Notes: generated from the sequence alone by a model not told the origin. 64,000 nucleotides of DNA from Stieleria marina (GCA_007741555.1 CP036526.1:4278001-4342000); one strand, 5' to 3'; positions 1 through 9,357 are shown, numbered from the stretch's first letter. Translations and numbers: made by a program.

Positions 1-1302
1 AGTCACATCGCTTTCGTCGGCAAACAACAAACCGATCCGGCTACGGTCTTCCGTCTGCGCCCCTGTCGGCGTGTAGTGCATCTGAAACACGATCCGCGAT
101 CCCGCCGGAACTCGGCGCGCATAACCGTCGGGCAACGGCGAAACGATCTGGCCAGGCACGTAGGCACCTAACATGCCATAAGACTGGATCGACTGTCCGT
201 CGGGCGGTCGAATGAACGCGATCACGTGATGCACCACCGATCGATTTCCTGGCACGATCTGAGTACTGGTGACCCATTTGTCTTCGGTAAACTTGGGGTC
301 GACGATAAAGTACTGATACTCCACCGTGCCTTCGGCTGGTACTTGAAACGGTTGCTTGCTAACCGAAAAAACCGCATCGGGCTCGCGTTCCAGACGCCAG
401 CCCGTTGTGTAGGCGATCGGTTCGGGAAGATCACTGGCTTGGCCATACGGCATCCCACCGGCAACCCACTCGGCAAGCAACTCTTTGTCACGGTCGCTCA
501 TTTTTCGAGCGTTGGCGATCTTGGCATGGTCGTCGCTAGCATGCCACGGCGGCATTCGTTTTTGGTCGATGACCTCCAACATCATTTCGCTCCAGCCGAC
601 AATCTCGTTGTAATCGGTCAACGCAAACGGACCGATCTCGCCGTCGCGGTGACATTCCACACAGTGTCGCCGCAATACTCGCGAGACGTCTTTGCAATAA
701 GTCACTTCGCACTCCGCGTCGATCTCACGTCCCGGCATGGCAATCAAGCAGCCCACCGCTTCGGTCGCCGAAACCGCAACCGTTTCGCCGGCGATCAATT
801 GTTCGATCGCGTCACGAAGATCTTGTTTGGAAGGTGCACTACGCGCGATGCCAGGCTGGTATTGATCATCGATTCGGCCGCGGTAACGAATCAAGCCAGC
901 GCGATCAATCACGATGACTTCCGGCGTCCGGGTAGCGCCCGCCGATTGAGCCACGGAACGATCAAAGTCTTTGGCCAACGGAAACGTCAGGCCCGCGGTG
1001 CGACCAAATTGGGCCCACTGTTCCAGCGAATCTTGCACATTGCTGTTGATGCCGATGAAACGGACGCCGTCGTCGTGATACCGCACAGAGAGTCGCTGAA
1101 GTCGTGGTCCGTAGAGTTTCGCCAGTGGACACTCTGTCCCCAGAAAACACAGCACATGAAAACGTACGTCGGCGTCGGTCGACAAAGCAACCGTGGATTC
1201 GTCGGTGCCAGGCAACGAAAACGGCGGTACCCGATCAGCCGCATTGCCAAAGGAACCCGCCGACAGCAGAGCGAAAACGATTACAGGGAACAGGTATCGC
1301 AT
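1..1302 (-). CDS. Secreted redoxin / cytochrome c-like / copper monooxygenase-type protein (3' end cut by window edge)
   Basis: 434 codons are open from an ATG at 1302 to the window edge, so the C-terminus is missing. The N-terminus is a signal peptide (about residues 1-22). Next comes a thioredoxin-fold redoxin domain with LGTECPLAKLYGP (Cys58) in place of the usual CxxC, and a TPEVIVID strand typical of peroxiredoxin/TlpA-like proteins. A c-type haem motif CVECH follows at about 214-218, and then a region with SVVHHVIAF and FQMHYTP that matches the copper type II ascorbate-dependent monooxygenase C-terminal fold. This three-part architecture is common in planctomycetes. The protein is probably periplasmic and redox-active; its substrate is unknown. 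No other gene is visibly in its operon, the next upstream minus-strand gene ending 75 bases away. Confidence 0.85.
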   Translation of the reverse strand, partial: MRYLFPVIVFALLSAGSFGNAADRVPPFSLPGTDESTVALSTDADVRFHVLCFLGTECPLAKLYGPRLQRLSVRYHDDGVRFIGINSNVQDSLEQWAQFGRTAGLTFPLAKDFDRSVAQSAGATRTPEVIVIDRAGLIRYRGRIDDQYQPGIARSAPSKQDLRDAIEQLIAGETVAVSATEAVGCLIAMPGREIDAECEVTYCKDVSRVLRRHCVECHRDGEIGPFALTDYNEIVGWSEMMLEVIDQKRMPPWHASDDHAKIANARKMSDRDKELLAEWVAGGMPYGQASDLPEPIAYTTGWRLEREPDAVFSVSKQPFQVPAEGTVEYQYFIVDPKFTEDKWVTSTQIVPGNRSVVHHVIAFIRPPDGQSIQSYGMLGAYVPGQIVSPLPDGYARRVPAGSRIVFQMHYTPTGAQTEDRSRIGLLFADESDVT

Positions 1303-1377
1303 GAGGGTTTTCAATTGGACGTGATGTTTCCGTACAGAACAAGTTTCACTCAGCATTCAGATTCGGCCAAGCTCGTT

Positions 1378-2571
1378 TTACCAGTCCTTGCACATGTCCG
1401 TGGAGATTTGGCCGGCCAAATCGTTGACACTGCCTTTGCCGTCGGGATGCAGCCGTGTGCTTAGAAAAATAAACACCAGTTCTTTAGCAGGATCGATCCA
1501 CATCACCGTTCCCGTAAAACCACCGTGTCCAAACGCAGCCGGCGAGAGCGACTTGCCGCGATTTCGGGAATACGGGGATTGGTTGTCCCAGCCGTACGTC
1601 CGCGTACCGCGTTTGATGTCGCGCGGCTTGGTCATCAAATCAAACGTGGCAGCCGTGAAGAGCTGCTGGGGCGAATCGCCGGTTGCGTCCGCCAATTTGC
1701 CTTTTCGCAGCATGGCCTGTCCGTAGCGAACCAAGTCGGCCGCGGTCGAAAACACACCGGCGTGACCGGCGACACCGTCCATCAGGAAAGCGCGAGGGTC
1801 ATGCACGACGCCTTTCATTGGCTTGCCGTCGCGTGTCTCGGTGGTGGCCGCTCGCTCGCAAAGCTTGGCCGGTGGGTTGTACATCGTCTCTGTCATTCCC
1901 AGCGGCCCAAATACTCGCTCGGCCGCAAAGGCATCCAGACGCCTGCCACTGATTTTTTGCACCAGTTTTCCCAACACGATAAAACCCACGTCGGTGTACG
2001 CGAATTTCTCGCCCGGCGCCGAACGCAATTTCAAATTGCAAATGCGATCCCAGGCTTCGTCGATTCCGTGCTGGTAGTCCCCCAAGGCGTTGTCGGGAAT
2101 CAAGCCGGCCGTGTGCACAAGCAACTGATCAACTGTGATTTCGTCTTTGCCATGTTGACCAAATTCGGGCAAGTACGTCGCGACTTTCTCGTTGACATCG
2201 ATTTTGCCTTCGTCGACCAAGACCATCACCGACGTTGCCGTGCCGACTGGTTTGCTGATCGACGCAAGATCGAACACCGTGTCTAGTGTCATGGGTTCGA
2301 CGGTCGGTTGGACTTGGCGGTCACCAAACGCGGACGCATAAAGCACTTTGTCCGCATTGGCCAATACGACTACCGCACCGGGCGTCTGTCCGTCAGCGAT
2401 TGCCGCCGAAACCAAAGGCGTCACCGTGGCGAATCGCGGGTCACTACTGTCAGTGGGAACCAAACCGGGGGCCGGTTGATCGGGCAGCGAGCTTTCTTGT
2501 GCAATCGTTTCGCTGGCGAACATGCACAACGAGACAGACAAGAGTGTCGACAGAAAAAAAGTTGCCTTCAT
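1378..2571 (-). CDS. Secreted serine hydrolase, beta-lactamase class C / esterase family
   Basis: About 397 residues. The ATG at 2571 gives a clean signal peptide (MKATFFLSTLL..., cleavage near AQ|ES); an in-frame ATG at 2598 would overlap the upstream gene and spoil the signal, so it is less likely. The active-site SxxK is SISK (about 104-107), followed by LLVHTAGL. The second motif is YTDVG rather than YxN, and the third (KTG box) is HGGFTG. This is the pattern of penicillin-binding-protein-like esterases and D-alanyl hydrolases of Pfam Beta-lactamase rather than true AmpC. The substrate cannot be predicted. It begins 10 bases after the end of the TIGR03790 gene, so the two are probably co-transcribed. 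Confidence 0.88.
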   Translation of the reverse strand: MKATFFLSTLLSVSLCMFASETIAQESSLPDQPAPGLVPTDSSDPRFATVTPLVSAAIADGQTPGAVVVLANADKVLYASAFGDRQVQPTVEPMTLDTVFDLASISKPVGTATSVMVLVDEGKIDVNEKVATYLPEFGQHGKDEITVDQLLVHTAGLIPDNALGDYQHGIDEAWDRICNLKLRSAPGEKFAYTDVGFIVLGKLVQKISGRRLDAFAAERVFGPLGMTETMYNPPAKLCERAATTETRDGKPMKGVVHDPRAFLMDGVAGHAGVFSTAADLVRYGQAMLRKGKLADATGDSPQQLFTAATFDLMTKPRDIKRGTRTYGWDNQSPYSRNRGKSLSPAAFGHGGFTGTVMWIDPAKELVFIFLSTRLHPDGKGSVNDLAGQISTDMCKDW

Positions 2572-2581
2572 CGGAATGTCG

Positions 2582-4810
2582 CTATTGGTTAGTGTCATTT
2601 GAAATCGTAAACCCCATCACCTTTTTTTCTCCGACCGTTGCGACGGGACGCAGATGCAACGGACCTCCCCCTAGTTTACTCAGATCGATTTCGACAGCAC
2701 CACTGGCACCGTCAAGCGAAGCGACAATGGCGCTCTGATGCATCACTTCGATTTTGTCCGCACCGGCGCAGTCCAACTGAACCGTAAGCGTCTTGGATTT
2801 GCTGCCATCATCCGCCGGACTCTTGTCCGATCGATCCAGTTCCTTACGCCCCACCAACACCACAGCTTGCGGCGTCGGCAGCGGGCCCGCCAATTCGATC
2901 TGTTTGTAAAACGTGAGTTTGGGTTCCGAATCTGCGAAACCGACCAAGACGCTGCGAACATCCACGACTCCCGACAGACCGCCATTGATGTTCATGTCCA
3001 CCGACTTGACCGCTGGTACCGCTTTGACCAAACGGCCTTCGATATAGATCTCGTAGGACGCCACGGGGGACGGTTTGCGATGCGGCGACGCCGGCTGATA
3101 GGGAGCCCCCGTTTTGGGTTCAGCGCTGGGTTGCCGAGTGAACCGTACTTTCGTGCCATCGGATTCATCCAACGTAATCTGCACCGTCTCGGCTGGCGGA
3201 TTGGCAAACGGTTGGCAAGCAGGATCGCCCGCAATCAACAATTGATAGGGCGATTCAACCGACAAGTAATACGATTCGATCGCCGTCAGGCCCGACGCGT
3301 AGTAGCCGTGCATCATGGCTCGCGGGAATTTTGGCTGCAACGAATACGGTTCCGTGACCGAACCGCTACTGATCGCCGCGCCCCCGGCCAAGTACTCTGT
3401 CAACTTTGTCTGACTACTGTTGCGAAAGTCGCCGCCGAGACTGGTTAGTGATTCAGCGATGGCACCGGGTTGAAGTTTCCATTTCGTGTTTTTGAAATTC
3501 ACCGTGGCCGCCCCGACGAACAAGCCAGCAACGTCGCCCGGCTTGGTCGGAAAACTGGATCGATACACATCGCTGTCGAATCCGGCCAACTGCAAATACA
3601 ACAGCGCGTCGCCGACGCCGGGGAACCGTGTCGTCGCACGCACATCGGTTCCTGTGCCAAAACGGAATTGCCCATCGGGAAAGGTTCGGTCCGCCGCGAC
3701 GGCTCGCTGCAAAATCGTCACGGCTTGGCTAAGTGTATTGCCGCGTGGATGCACGATGGCCAGCGAACACGAAAGCATAAACGGCATTCCGCCTTGCTTG
3801 ATCGGGACAGGATAACCGCAATCCGTCCATCCTTTGATTGCGGAGAACGCCATCGGTCCTTGAACGTGCGTCGGGTGATCCGAAAGAGCTGGCAGCACAC
3901 GTTTCAGATCCGCGTCGGACAGCAGAGGATTCAGCGCCGGGTCTTCTCTGAAAAACTCCGCCGACCACCACCCCGCTTTGATCGCGGCTTTGATCATCCG
4001 CGTCGCCGGCTCGGTTTGCCCAGCCGCTGCGTAACCACGAGCGGACAGCACCGCCAAAGGCGCCAAAGTAGGATGCTGGACAAACAGCTGCTCGAATTGC
4101 TTGGCTGCGTCGGCGGGCTGATCACCATCGATCCCTGCTTTGGCTGTGTCGAACGTTTCTTTGTGTTCGGTTTTGAACGGATTGTTAAACGAACGCTCAA
4201 ATGGCCCGCGAGCGTAGATGTTGGACGCAAAGCTCAAGTAGCTTTCGCTATCCGCTAGCAAATACTTGTAGAAGTACGTCGCTCCGGTGATCGATGCCAG
4301 CCGCCCGATCAGTTTCTTGGCTTGAGCGTTGGGCAGACGCTGGAAGTGTTCGCGGATATCAACGCTGGTTGGGAAATCGGCCGAGTAAGCGATGCAGCGA
4401 GTCTGTGCGACGAGCCCGCGTTTTTCTATGGTTTGCAGGACGGGTTTTAGGATCACCGTTTTGAAATCTTCCAACCCGATCGACAAGGTGCCCGGAATGT
4501 CCGAAAGAAAGATCACGTTGTTGGGCGGGATCTTGCGAAGTGCCACGTAGTGGTTGGCAACGGTGCGTGAATCGAGCGAATCAGCGTTGACGACGACCAT
4601 GATGTTTTCGCCGGTGATGCCAGCGACGGCGTCGGACATCGGCAAACAGGCCCCTGCCAGAGAAGCCAGAGCGAAATTCATCCAAGCAAAACAAACCCGA
4701 GCCGATTGAATCCACTGACAACGGGACCGCTGAGAATGGGTCCATTCAAAACGGCCCCCGCGTGATACGGAGGAAAGATTCCGACGGAGCGATAGGTCGT
4801 TGGCAATCAT
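2582..4810 (-). CDS. TIGR03790-type secreted protein of unknown function
   Basis: Up to 742 residues. The N-terminal 250 residues match the TIGR03790 family, with VVVNADSLDSRTVANHYVALR and IPPNNVIFLSDIP near the start. The family is found in planctomycetes and some proteobacteria and has no assigned reaction. The first 43 residues are basic and unusual; an ATG at 4681 (MNFALASLAGACLPMSDAVAG) would begin directly with a signal peptide and may be the true start. A middle stretch (about 230-270) is helical and TPR-like (DQPADAAKQFEQLF), and the C-terminal part is predicted beta-rich. It is followed after 10 bases by the serine hydrolase gene. Confidence 0.8.
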   Translation of the reverse strand: MIANDLSLRRNLSSVSRGGRFEWTHSQRSRCQWIQSARVCFAWMNFALASLAGACLPMSDAVAGITGENIMVVVNADSLDSRTVANHYVALRKIPPNNVIFLSDIPGTLSIGLEDFKTVILKPVLQTIEKRGLVAQTRCIAYSADFPTSVDIREHFQRLPNAQAKKLIGRLASITGATYFYKYLLADSESYLSFASNIYARGPFERSFNNPFKTEHKETFDTAKAGIDGDQPADAAKQFEQLFVQHPTLAPLAVLSARGYAAAGQTEPATRMIKAAIKAGWWSAEFFREDPALNPLLSDADLKRVLPALSDHPTHVQGPMAFSAIKGWTDCGYPVPIKQGGMPFMLSCSLAIVHPRGNTLSQAVTILQRAVAADRTFPDGQFRFGTGTDVRATTRFPGVGDALLYLQLAGFDSDVYRSSFPTKPGDVAGLFVGAATVNFKNTKWKLQPGAIAESLTSLGGDFRNSSQTKLTEYLAGGAAISSGSVTEPYSLQPKFPRAMMHGYYASGLTAIESYYLSVESPYQLLIAGDPACQPFANPPAETVQITLDESDGTKVRFTRQPSAEPKTGAPYQPASPHRKPSPVASYEIYIEGRLVKAVPAVKSVDMNINGGLSGVVDVRSVLVGFADSEPKLTFYKQIELAGPLPTPQAVVLVGRKELDRSDKSPADDGSKSKTLTVQLDCAGADKIEVMHQSAIVASLDGASGAVEIDLSKLGGGPLHLRPVATVGEKKVMGFTISNDTNQ

Positions 4811-5030
4811 TTAGCGAATCCGTCCAGTGGTGGGTGGCTCGTCGTCCAAGACAAAAGGGAGCCGGGTACCACTTCAAAGAAAATAAAAATACAGTAGTGC
4901 TCTAACACGATCAGCTAGCCTCGGCGTCTGATCATGCGATTGCAAGTGACGTCACACGACCGTGACATCACCGATTGCCTGATTGGGGTAGGAGCAGCGA
5001 TTGGTTTATCTTAACAAATTTGCATCTCCC

Positions 5031-5044
5031 GGAGGTCCACGCTG
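5031..5044 (+). promoter_or_regulatory. Shine-Dalgarno supporting a CTG start
   Basis: GGAGG at 5031-5035 lies 6 bases before CTG at 5042-5044. No ATG, GTG or TTG is in frame at a suitable distance, so the ribosome-binding site itself points to CTG initiation. Confidence 0.5.
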
Positions 5045-5707
5045 AGCGACGAGCCGACAACCCGATTGATTGATCCTACGTTCCTGTTTCGTTTTGAAGT
5101 GACGCTGCGCAAGCATGCTTTGAAATGGACCGCGAAGGGACTGGACCTACCTCCCAAGTGCAAACTGCCATCGTTTGGTGCGTTGGGCGACCGGCCTGTG
5201 TTTGCCGATGTCCGTATGGCGTGGCATACCGCTGGAATCGGAATCAATGTGACCGTCAACGGTAAACGGCAAGTTCCGTGGTGCCGCGAAACACGTTTGG
5301 ACGAAAGCGACGGGTTCCACGTTTGGATCGATACTCGTTGTAGTCCCGGCATCCACCGCGCGACTCAGTACTGCCATCGATTTTTGTGGATGCCAGCGGG
5401 TGGCGGTCCGCAACGCGAACGCCCGGTCGCGGCGCTGGTCCCGATCAATCGGTCGCGTGGAAATCCCAAAGCCGTCTCGGCCAAAGATCTGTCGATCGCG
5501 GCCTTCCCCCGACACGACGGCTACCAACTCTCCGGCTTGATCCCGGCTTCGGCGCTGACTGGTTTTGATCCCAAAGATCAACCGCGCATTTCGCTTTACT
5601 ACGCCGTGATCGATCGCGAACTGGGTTGGCAGACGCTGACGCTGGGCCCTGAGTATCCGGTGGCAGAGGACCCAAGTCTCTGGGGCGAAGCGGCGCTGGG
5701 CAAATAG
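5042..5707 (+). CDS. Hypothetical protein, DOMON/CBM9-like beta-sandwich
   Basis: About 222 residues if read from a CTG at 5042, which sits 6 bases after a strong GGAGG (5031-5035). That start adds the residues SDEPTTR before LIDPTFLFRFEV. An in-frame TTG at 5066 is the alternative, but it has no ribosome-binding site at the right distance. The residues DVRMAWHTAGIGINVTVNGK and SDGFHVWIDTRCSPG are reminiscent of the beta-sandwich that recurs in CBM9/DOMON-like domains (an inference from strand pattern). No signal peptide is evident. It stands alone between a minus-strand operon and the next plus-strand gene. Confidence 0.75.
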   Translation: MSDEPTTRLIDPTFLFRFEVTLRKHALKWTAKGLDLPPKCKLPSFGALGDRPVFADVRMAWHTAGIGINVTVNGKRQVPWCRETRLDESDGFHVWIDTRCSPGIHRATQYCHRFLWMPAGGGPQRERPVAALVPINRSRGNPKAVSAKDLSIAAFPRHDGYQLSGLIPASALTGFDPKDQPRISLYYAVIDRELGWQTLTLGPEYPVAEDPSLWGEAALGK

Positions 5708-5900
5708 CTGGGGGCAACTAGCTGGCGACGTGACAGCAAGACGCGGTGACTGTGAGCGAGGTCCGTGGACGCAGCGAAGAGTTGACCGAATTGTTGATGG
5801 CTAGATCCTGCGCGAAAAGATGAAGGTAAACCCTCACACAAAATGCCTAATCGGCGTCAAACTTTGCCCAAACGCGTCCTACTCTTCTATTGAGTAGCGA

Positions 5901-6353
5901 GTGGGGTCGCTGCCGAGTTCACAACACAAGCAACCACCGAATTTGGTTGCGGGGCAAGACAAAATGAGACGTTGCATTTACCTAGTCGAAGCGGGGCACA
6001 TCACGGCTGATCAAGCCATGCATGCGATTCGACATCAGCTGGCAATGCGACGTCCCATCGGACAGCTTGCAGTTGAACAGAACATGATGACCATGAACGA
6101 GGTCTTTGATGTTCTCTCTAGTCAACTGGATTGCGATCAACCCTTCGGGCAACTTGCCATCGAAATGGGGCACCTGACGCACGAGGACCTGGGCCTGCTG
6201 ATTTTGAAGCAGCTCGATGGCGTCCCAAGCTTGGAAGACATCTTGATCCAAAATGGCGCCGTCACCGCGAAAATTGTGATGGAAGCCGAAAGTCGATACG
6301 AAGCGCTGCCGGGCATGGTTCGCAGTCGCGAAGGCGCCGTGCAGCTCGATTAA
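5901..6353 (+). CDS. Small hypothetical protein with two helical repeats
   Basis: 150 residues from a GTG at 5901; an ATG at 5964 (MRRCIYLVEAGHITADQAM) is the alternative and gives 129 residues. Two similar segments, about 32-68 (AGHITADQAMHA...IGQLAVEQNMM) and 70-102 (...FGQLAIEMGHLTHEDLGLL), share an IGQLA-E--xxT pattern. Repeats of this sort resemble the small MshEN/GspE N-terminal helical module found in planctomycete two-component and secretion proteins, an inference from pattern only. There is no signal peptide or membrane segment. It converges on imuB, with 42 bases between the two stop codons. Confidence 0.72.
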   Translation: MGSLPSSQHKQPPNLVAGQDKMRRCIYLVEAGHITADQAMHAIRHQLAMRRPIGQLAVEQNMMTMNEVFDVLSSQLDCDQPFGQLAIEMGHLTHEDLGLLILKQLDGVPSLEDILIQNGAVTAKIVMEAESRYEALPGMVRSREGAVQLD

Positions 6354-6395
6354 AAAGTTCTACCGAACGTAGAAAGACACCAGAAAAGAAAAACA

Positions 6396-8387
6396 CTAAG
6401 AAAAACGTCCGTGCAGCATCCACGCCACCACGGTACGAACACAACTGGGATGCGGCGCCGCTGATCGACGCGCATCAGCAGTGGCAATCGTTTTTCCAAG
6501 TCGACGATAGATCCACCACCAGCCGCCTGAATCCATTTCGACGCGGTAATAGTCACGACGAATCGACGGACCGTTCCACCAACCGGTTTCGATTCGCTCG
6601 GGACCCCAAAAACGAACCACACGATGCAACCGGCCACCCAGGTGGAAACCGGCGGGAAGCGAAGAAACAGAAGAGACACCGACGGCCGTCAAAGGCATCG
6701 GACTGTCCAAAAGAGTCAGCGGACGGCGCAAGGCATCGGACCGCATCGGATGAATCAAAGAAACAGAGTGTCCACGAAAGTGGCGAGACGCTTGCTTCGA
6801 AGGAGACGTATTTTTAGAAGTGGATTTGCCAGTCGATTTGCGTTTACGTTTTGCCTGGCCTGTCAGTGGTGCCAGACGAAAGGCTTTTTCTGGCAAAGGA
6901 TTCTCGGTCGGCAAAACCTGCTGAACCGCATCACGACCTAAACGACCACTGAGTGAATTGATCAAACGCGGTAGCGATGAACCACCCGCTGCGGATGGTG
7001 ATCCGACACCGTTACCTAAACGAAATAAAGAGTCTGATTGGAACAACGACGGCTGAGCACTTTGTAGACGATCACTGAGCGTGACCGATAATGTGATTTG
7101 CTTGACGTCGCTTTTTAAACGACACGATTCCAAACGACCAACCAACAAACCAATTAGCTGTTCGCGATCCGCCGTCGGTGCGAACATTCCAATCTCTAAG
7201 ATTAGTGGCGGGTGATCCGAAAGGGTCAGGTAGCAAGCCATTCGTAGTGCCCCACGGTGGCTTGCTGCCAACCCGTCCTTAATCTTTTCGGTCAACCGCT
7301 CGATCCGATCCGCCAAAATGCGTTGATCGGTCGTCGGATATTCTAGCTCCAGCGACTGCGTGTGCTCTGCCACCGCACGATGAGCATTGCAGGGTTCGTC
7401 AACCTCGCCCAACAATTGCTCGATCCGCTGAACCAACGGCTGTCCCAACCGAGTTGCCAAACCGGACCGAGGCAACGACAAAAGCTGTGCCATGCTTTGC
7501 ACGCCCAATCGATCGAGTGTCGCAACCGTTTGCGGCAAAATCCGCAGCGCCTTGATCGACAAACGACTCACCGCCGCGACGACGTCATCGACTGGAACAA
7601 TCGTTTGAATCGGACGAGCGTAGTGCGCCATTGCCCAGGCCGCCCCGACGGTCGGTGCGATCGACATTCTGGCAACAAGACTGACGCTGGCAAATAGTTT
7701 CTCGGCCGCGTCTAAAAGCCCCGCTTCGCCATCAAACAAATGCGTCACCCCGCTGACTTCGCAAATCAACGAATCGGCTTGATGCAGCGGACGGCCCGCC
7801 CAGGCGTGTTTGCCAAGTTCTTCGACAGCCACCATCGGACACAAATTGGCTTGGATCAGATTGGCAACACGTTGTAGCGATTCGTCGTCCAAATGCGGAT
7901 CGTGTTCGTAGACTTGTAGCTGAGTCGCTGAGCCAGATCGACTTCGTGCCATTTCGCCCCGTGCCATTTCGCCCCGTGCCATTTCGCCCCGTGCCATTTC
8001 GCCCCGTGCCATTTCGCCCCGTGCCAACTCATTCGCCAGCTCATTGGCTTGCGCGATCGGCATGCCCACTCGAATCCCCATCGCCGTCGACTTGGGGCAA
8101 GCCGCCACGACCAACCGACCACGCCGCGGATCGTTTCGCCAGACGATGACGGGGCTTTCCTGGTCGCGATCGAATTTGGTTTTTCCCTCCGCGCAAGAAT
8201 CCGCACAAGAGCTCGCCAGCGGCGTTACTTCCGACGCCCCCCTAAGCTCGGCGTTCTCGGTTTTGTCCCGATTGCTGCGCGGCGCCCGATTGCTGCGCTG
8301 TTTCGCCAGGTTGCTGCGGTGGCGTTGGATGGGCCAATTGGTCAGCCAGATGCACAGCAGCCGTTTGGTTTGAGTGGGCTGTTTCAT
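6396..8387 (-). CDS. imuB: ImuB, Y-family DNA polymerase-like SOS mutagenesis protein
   Basis: About 663 residues from ATG 8387 (MKQPTQTKRLLCIWLTNWPIQ, a hallmark N-terminus of ImuB); an ATG five codons upstream at 8402 is possible. The palm/finger region continues through VAACPKSTAMGIRVGMP and the helix-hairpin-helix-like LSIKALRILPQTVATLDRLGV. The C-terminus has the family's conserved ERIETGWW and closing RTVVAWMLHGRF. In the ImuA-ImuB-DnaE2 mutasome ImuB is an inactive polymerase that bridges the beta clamp and DnaE2. A tandem repeat encodes five copies of ARGEM at about residues 123-148, between conserved segments. The start of imuB overlaps the end of imuA by about 146 bases. No dnaE2 follows it here. 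Confidence 0.92.
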   Translation of the reverse strand: MKQPTQTKRLLCIWLTNWPIQRHRSNLAKQRSNRAPRSNRDKTENAELRGASEVTPLASSCADSCAEGKTKFDRDQESPVIVWRNDPRRGRLVVAACPKSTAMGIRVGMPIAQANELANELARGEMARGEMARGEMARGEMARGEMARSRSGSATQLQVYEHDPHLDDESLQRVANLIQANLCPMVAVEELGKHAWAGRPLHQADSLICEVSGVTHLFDGEAGLLDAAEKLFASVSLVARMSIAPTVGAAWAMAHYARPIQTIVPVDDVVAAVSRLSIKALRILPQTVATLDRLGVQSMAQLLSLPRSGLATRLGQPLVQRIEQLLGEVDEPCNAHRAVAEHTQSLELEYPTTDQRILADRIERLTEKIKDGLAASHRGALRMACYLTLSDHPPLILEIGMFAPTADREQLIGLLVGRLESCRLKSDVKQITLSVTLSDRLQSAQPSLFQSDSLFRLGNGVGSPSAAGGSSLPRLINSLSGRLGRDAVQQVLPTENPLPEKAFRLAPLTGQAKRKRKSTGKSTSKNTSPSKQASRHFRGHSVSLIHPMRSDALRRPLTLLDSPMPLTAVGVSSVSSLPAGFHLGGRLHRVVRFWGPERIETGWWNGPSIRRDYYRVEMDSGGWWWIYRRLGKTIATADARRSAAPHPSCVRTVVAWMLHGRFS
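7946..8026 (-). repeat. 15-bp tandem repeat within imuB
   Basis: Five perfect consecutive copies of gtgccatttcgcccc (7946-8020) and a partial sixth. The unit is a multiple of three, so it adds the residues ARGEM in frame and can expand or contract without breaking imuB. Confidence 0.95.
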
Positions 8388-9357
8388 GAGGTGCGGCGTC
8401 ACGGTGTGCGGCAGGTTGTGGTGAACGAAGCGGAACAGAGAGCGGTGGAATCGACAGAGGCGTCATGCGAGCACGGTCATCAACGGCCACCAGAATCGTT
8501 TGCCCCGTTGTCCCGCCGCGACAACGATCGACCGTCAGACGCGCCGTCAAACTTGATGGAGCAATCGGCTTGTCCGACTCAATCGTCGCCGACGAAACTT
8601 GAGCAACATGAAAACGCACGTCCGCAAAACTCGGTCGACCGCGAACCGCCGCTGGGCGGACCAACAGCCCCGGCGTTTTTCCCTGCTCGGCCGCCAACTG
8701 AAAACGCCTCGCATCGCGATCATCCAACCACGAACCAACGTTTGCCCAAACCGCGCCCACAGCATCGCAACGCAACGCTTGGTCGATCGCCCAAACCACA
8801 TCGGCGTGTCGCTGAGTCTGAACCAAAACGATTTGATCCGCCGGAATGCCCAACGCGATCGCAGCGGGCGGATAGAAATCGCCTTGGGTATCGATCACCA
8901 CTAGCGGCGATGCCGACTGACGCAGTTGATTTGCCGCCGCGATCAGCGATAGCACGCCAGCACTGCTGCTGGTCGACGCGGCCACCCATTCGGTCAAGGC
9001 ATCCACGCGAAGACCACCGCTGGGCAGCAAGTCGTCGATCGCTTGGCAACCGGCCGAACGTGTTTGGCGATCGTCGTGCGGAACCGTCGAAACACACCCG
9101 ACTTGGTGACGAAGCCGTTTCAGAATGGAAGCGGTGTCGGTGAGATCGGCTTTGACCGGTGTTTGACCAACCAGACTCTTTGCTTTTGCTGCTGAGCCGT
9201 TTGCTGCTGAGCCGTTTGCCAATGCCAGCGACTGTGACTTTAGCTTCGACTGGGATTTAGGCTTCGGCTGGGATTTAGCCTTCGGCTGGGCTTGGCGGGA
9301 GCGTTTGCCAACCGATTCCCCGGTTTGGAAAAACGCAAATGTTTGCTGAGCCGCCAT
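8242..9357 (-). CDS. imuA: ImuA, RecA-like SOS mutagenesis accessory protein
   Basis: 371 residues. The first 80 residues are low complexity, rich in Lys-Ser-Gln-Pro and Ala-Asn-Gly repeats. After this comes a RecA/SulA-like fold: AIDDLLPSGGLRVDALTEWVA, then LIAAANQLRQ, ALGIPADQIVLVQTQ, AIDQALRCDAVGAVWANV and RRFQLAAEQGKTPGLLVRP. The nucleotide-binding loop is degenerate, as is usual for ImuA. ImuA partners ImuB and DnaE2 in damage-induced mutagenesis. The C-terminal 50 residues (Pro/Gln/Ala-rich) are read in a different frame over the start of imuB. Family identity is clear from RLTVDRCRGGTTGQ near the end, a segment conserved in ImuA. Confidence 0.88.
   Translation of the reverse strand: MAAQQTFAFFQTGESVGKRSRQAQPKAKSQPKPKSQSKLKSQSLALANGSAANGSAAKAKSLVGQTPVKADLTDTASILKRLRHQVGCVSTVPHDDRQTRSAGCQAIDDLLPSGGLRVDALTEWVAASTSSSAGVLSLIAAANQLRQSASPLVVIDTQGDFYPPAAIALGIPADQIVLVQTQRHADVVWAIDQALRCDAVGAVWANVGSWLDDRDARRFQLAAEQGKTPGLLVRPAAVRGRPSFADVRFHVAQVSSATIESDKPIAPSSLTARLTVDRCRGGTTGQTILVAVDDRARMTPLSIPPLSVPLRSPQPAAHRDAAPHETAHSNQTAAVHLADQLAHPTPPQQPGETAQQSGAAQQSGQNRERRA

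Noticed and set aside
226-1464. 412-codon plus-strand frame at the left edge
   Set aside because: It is the antisense of the redoxin/cytochrome gene and has no recognisable domain; the minus frame shows clear motifs.
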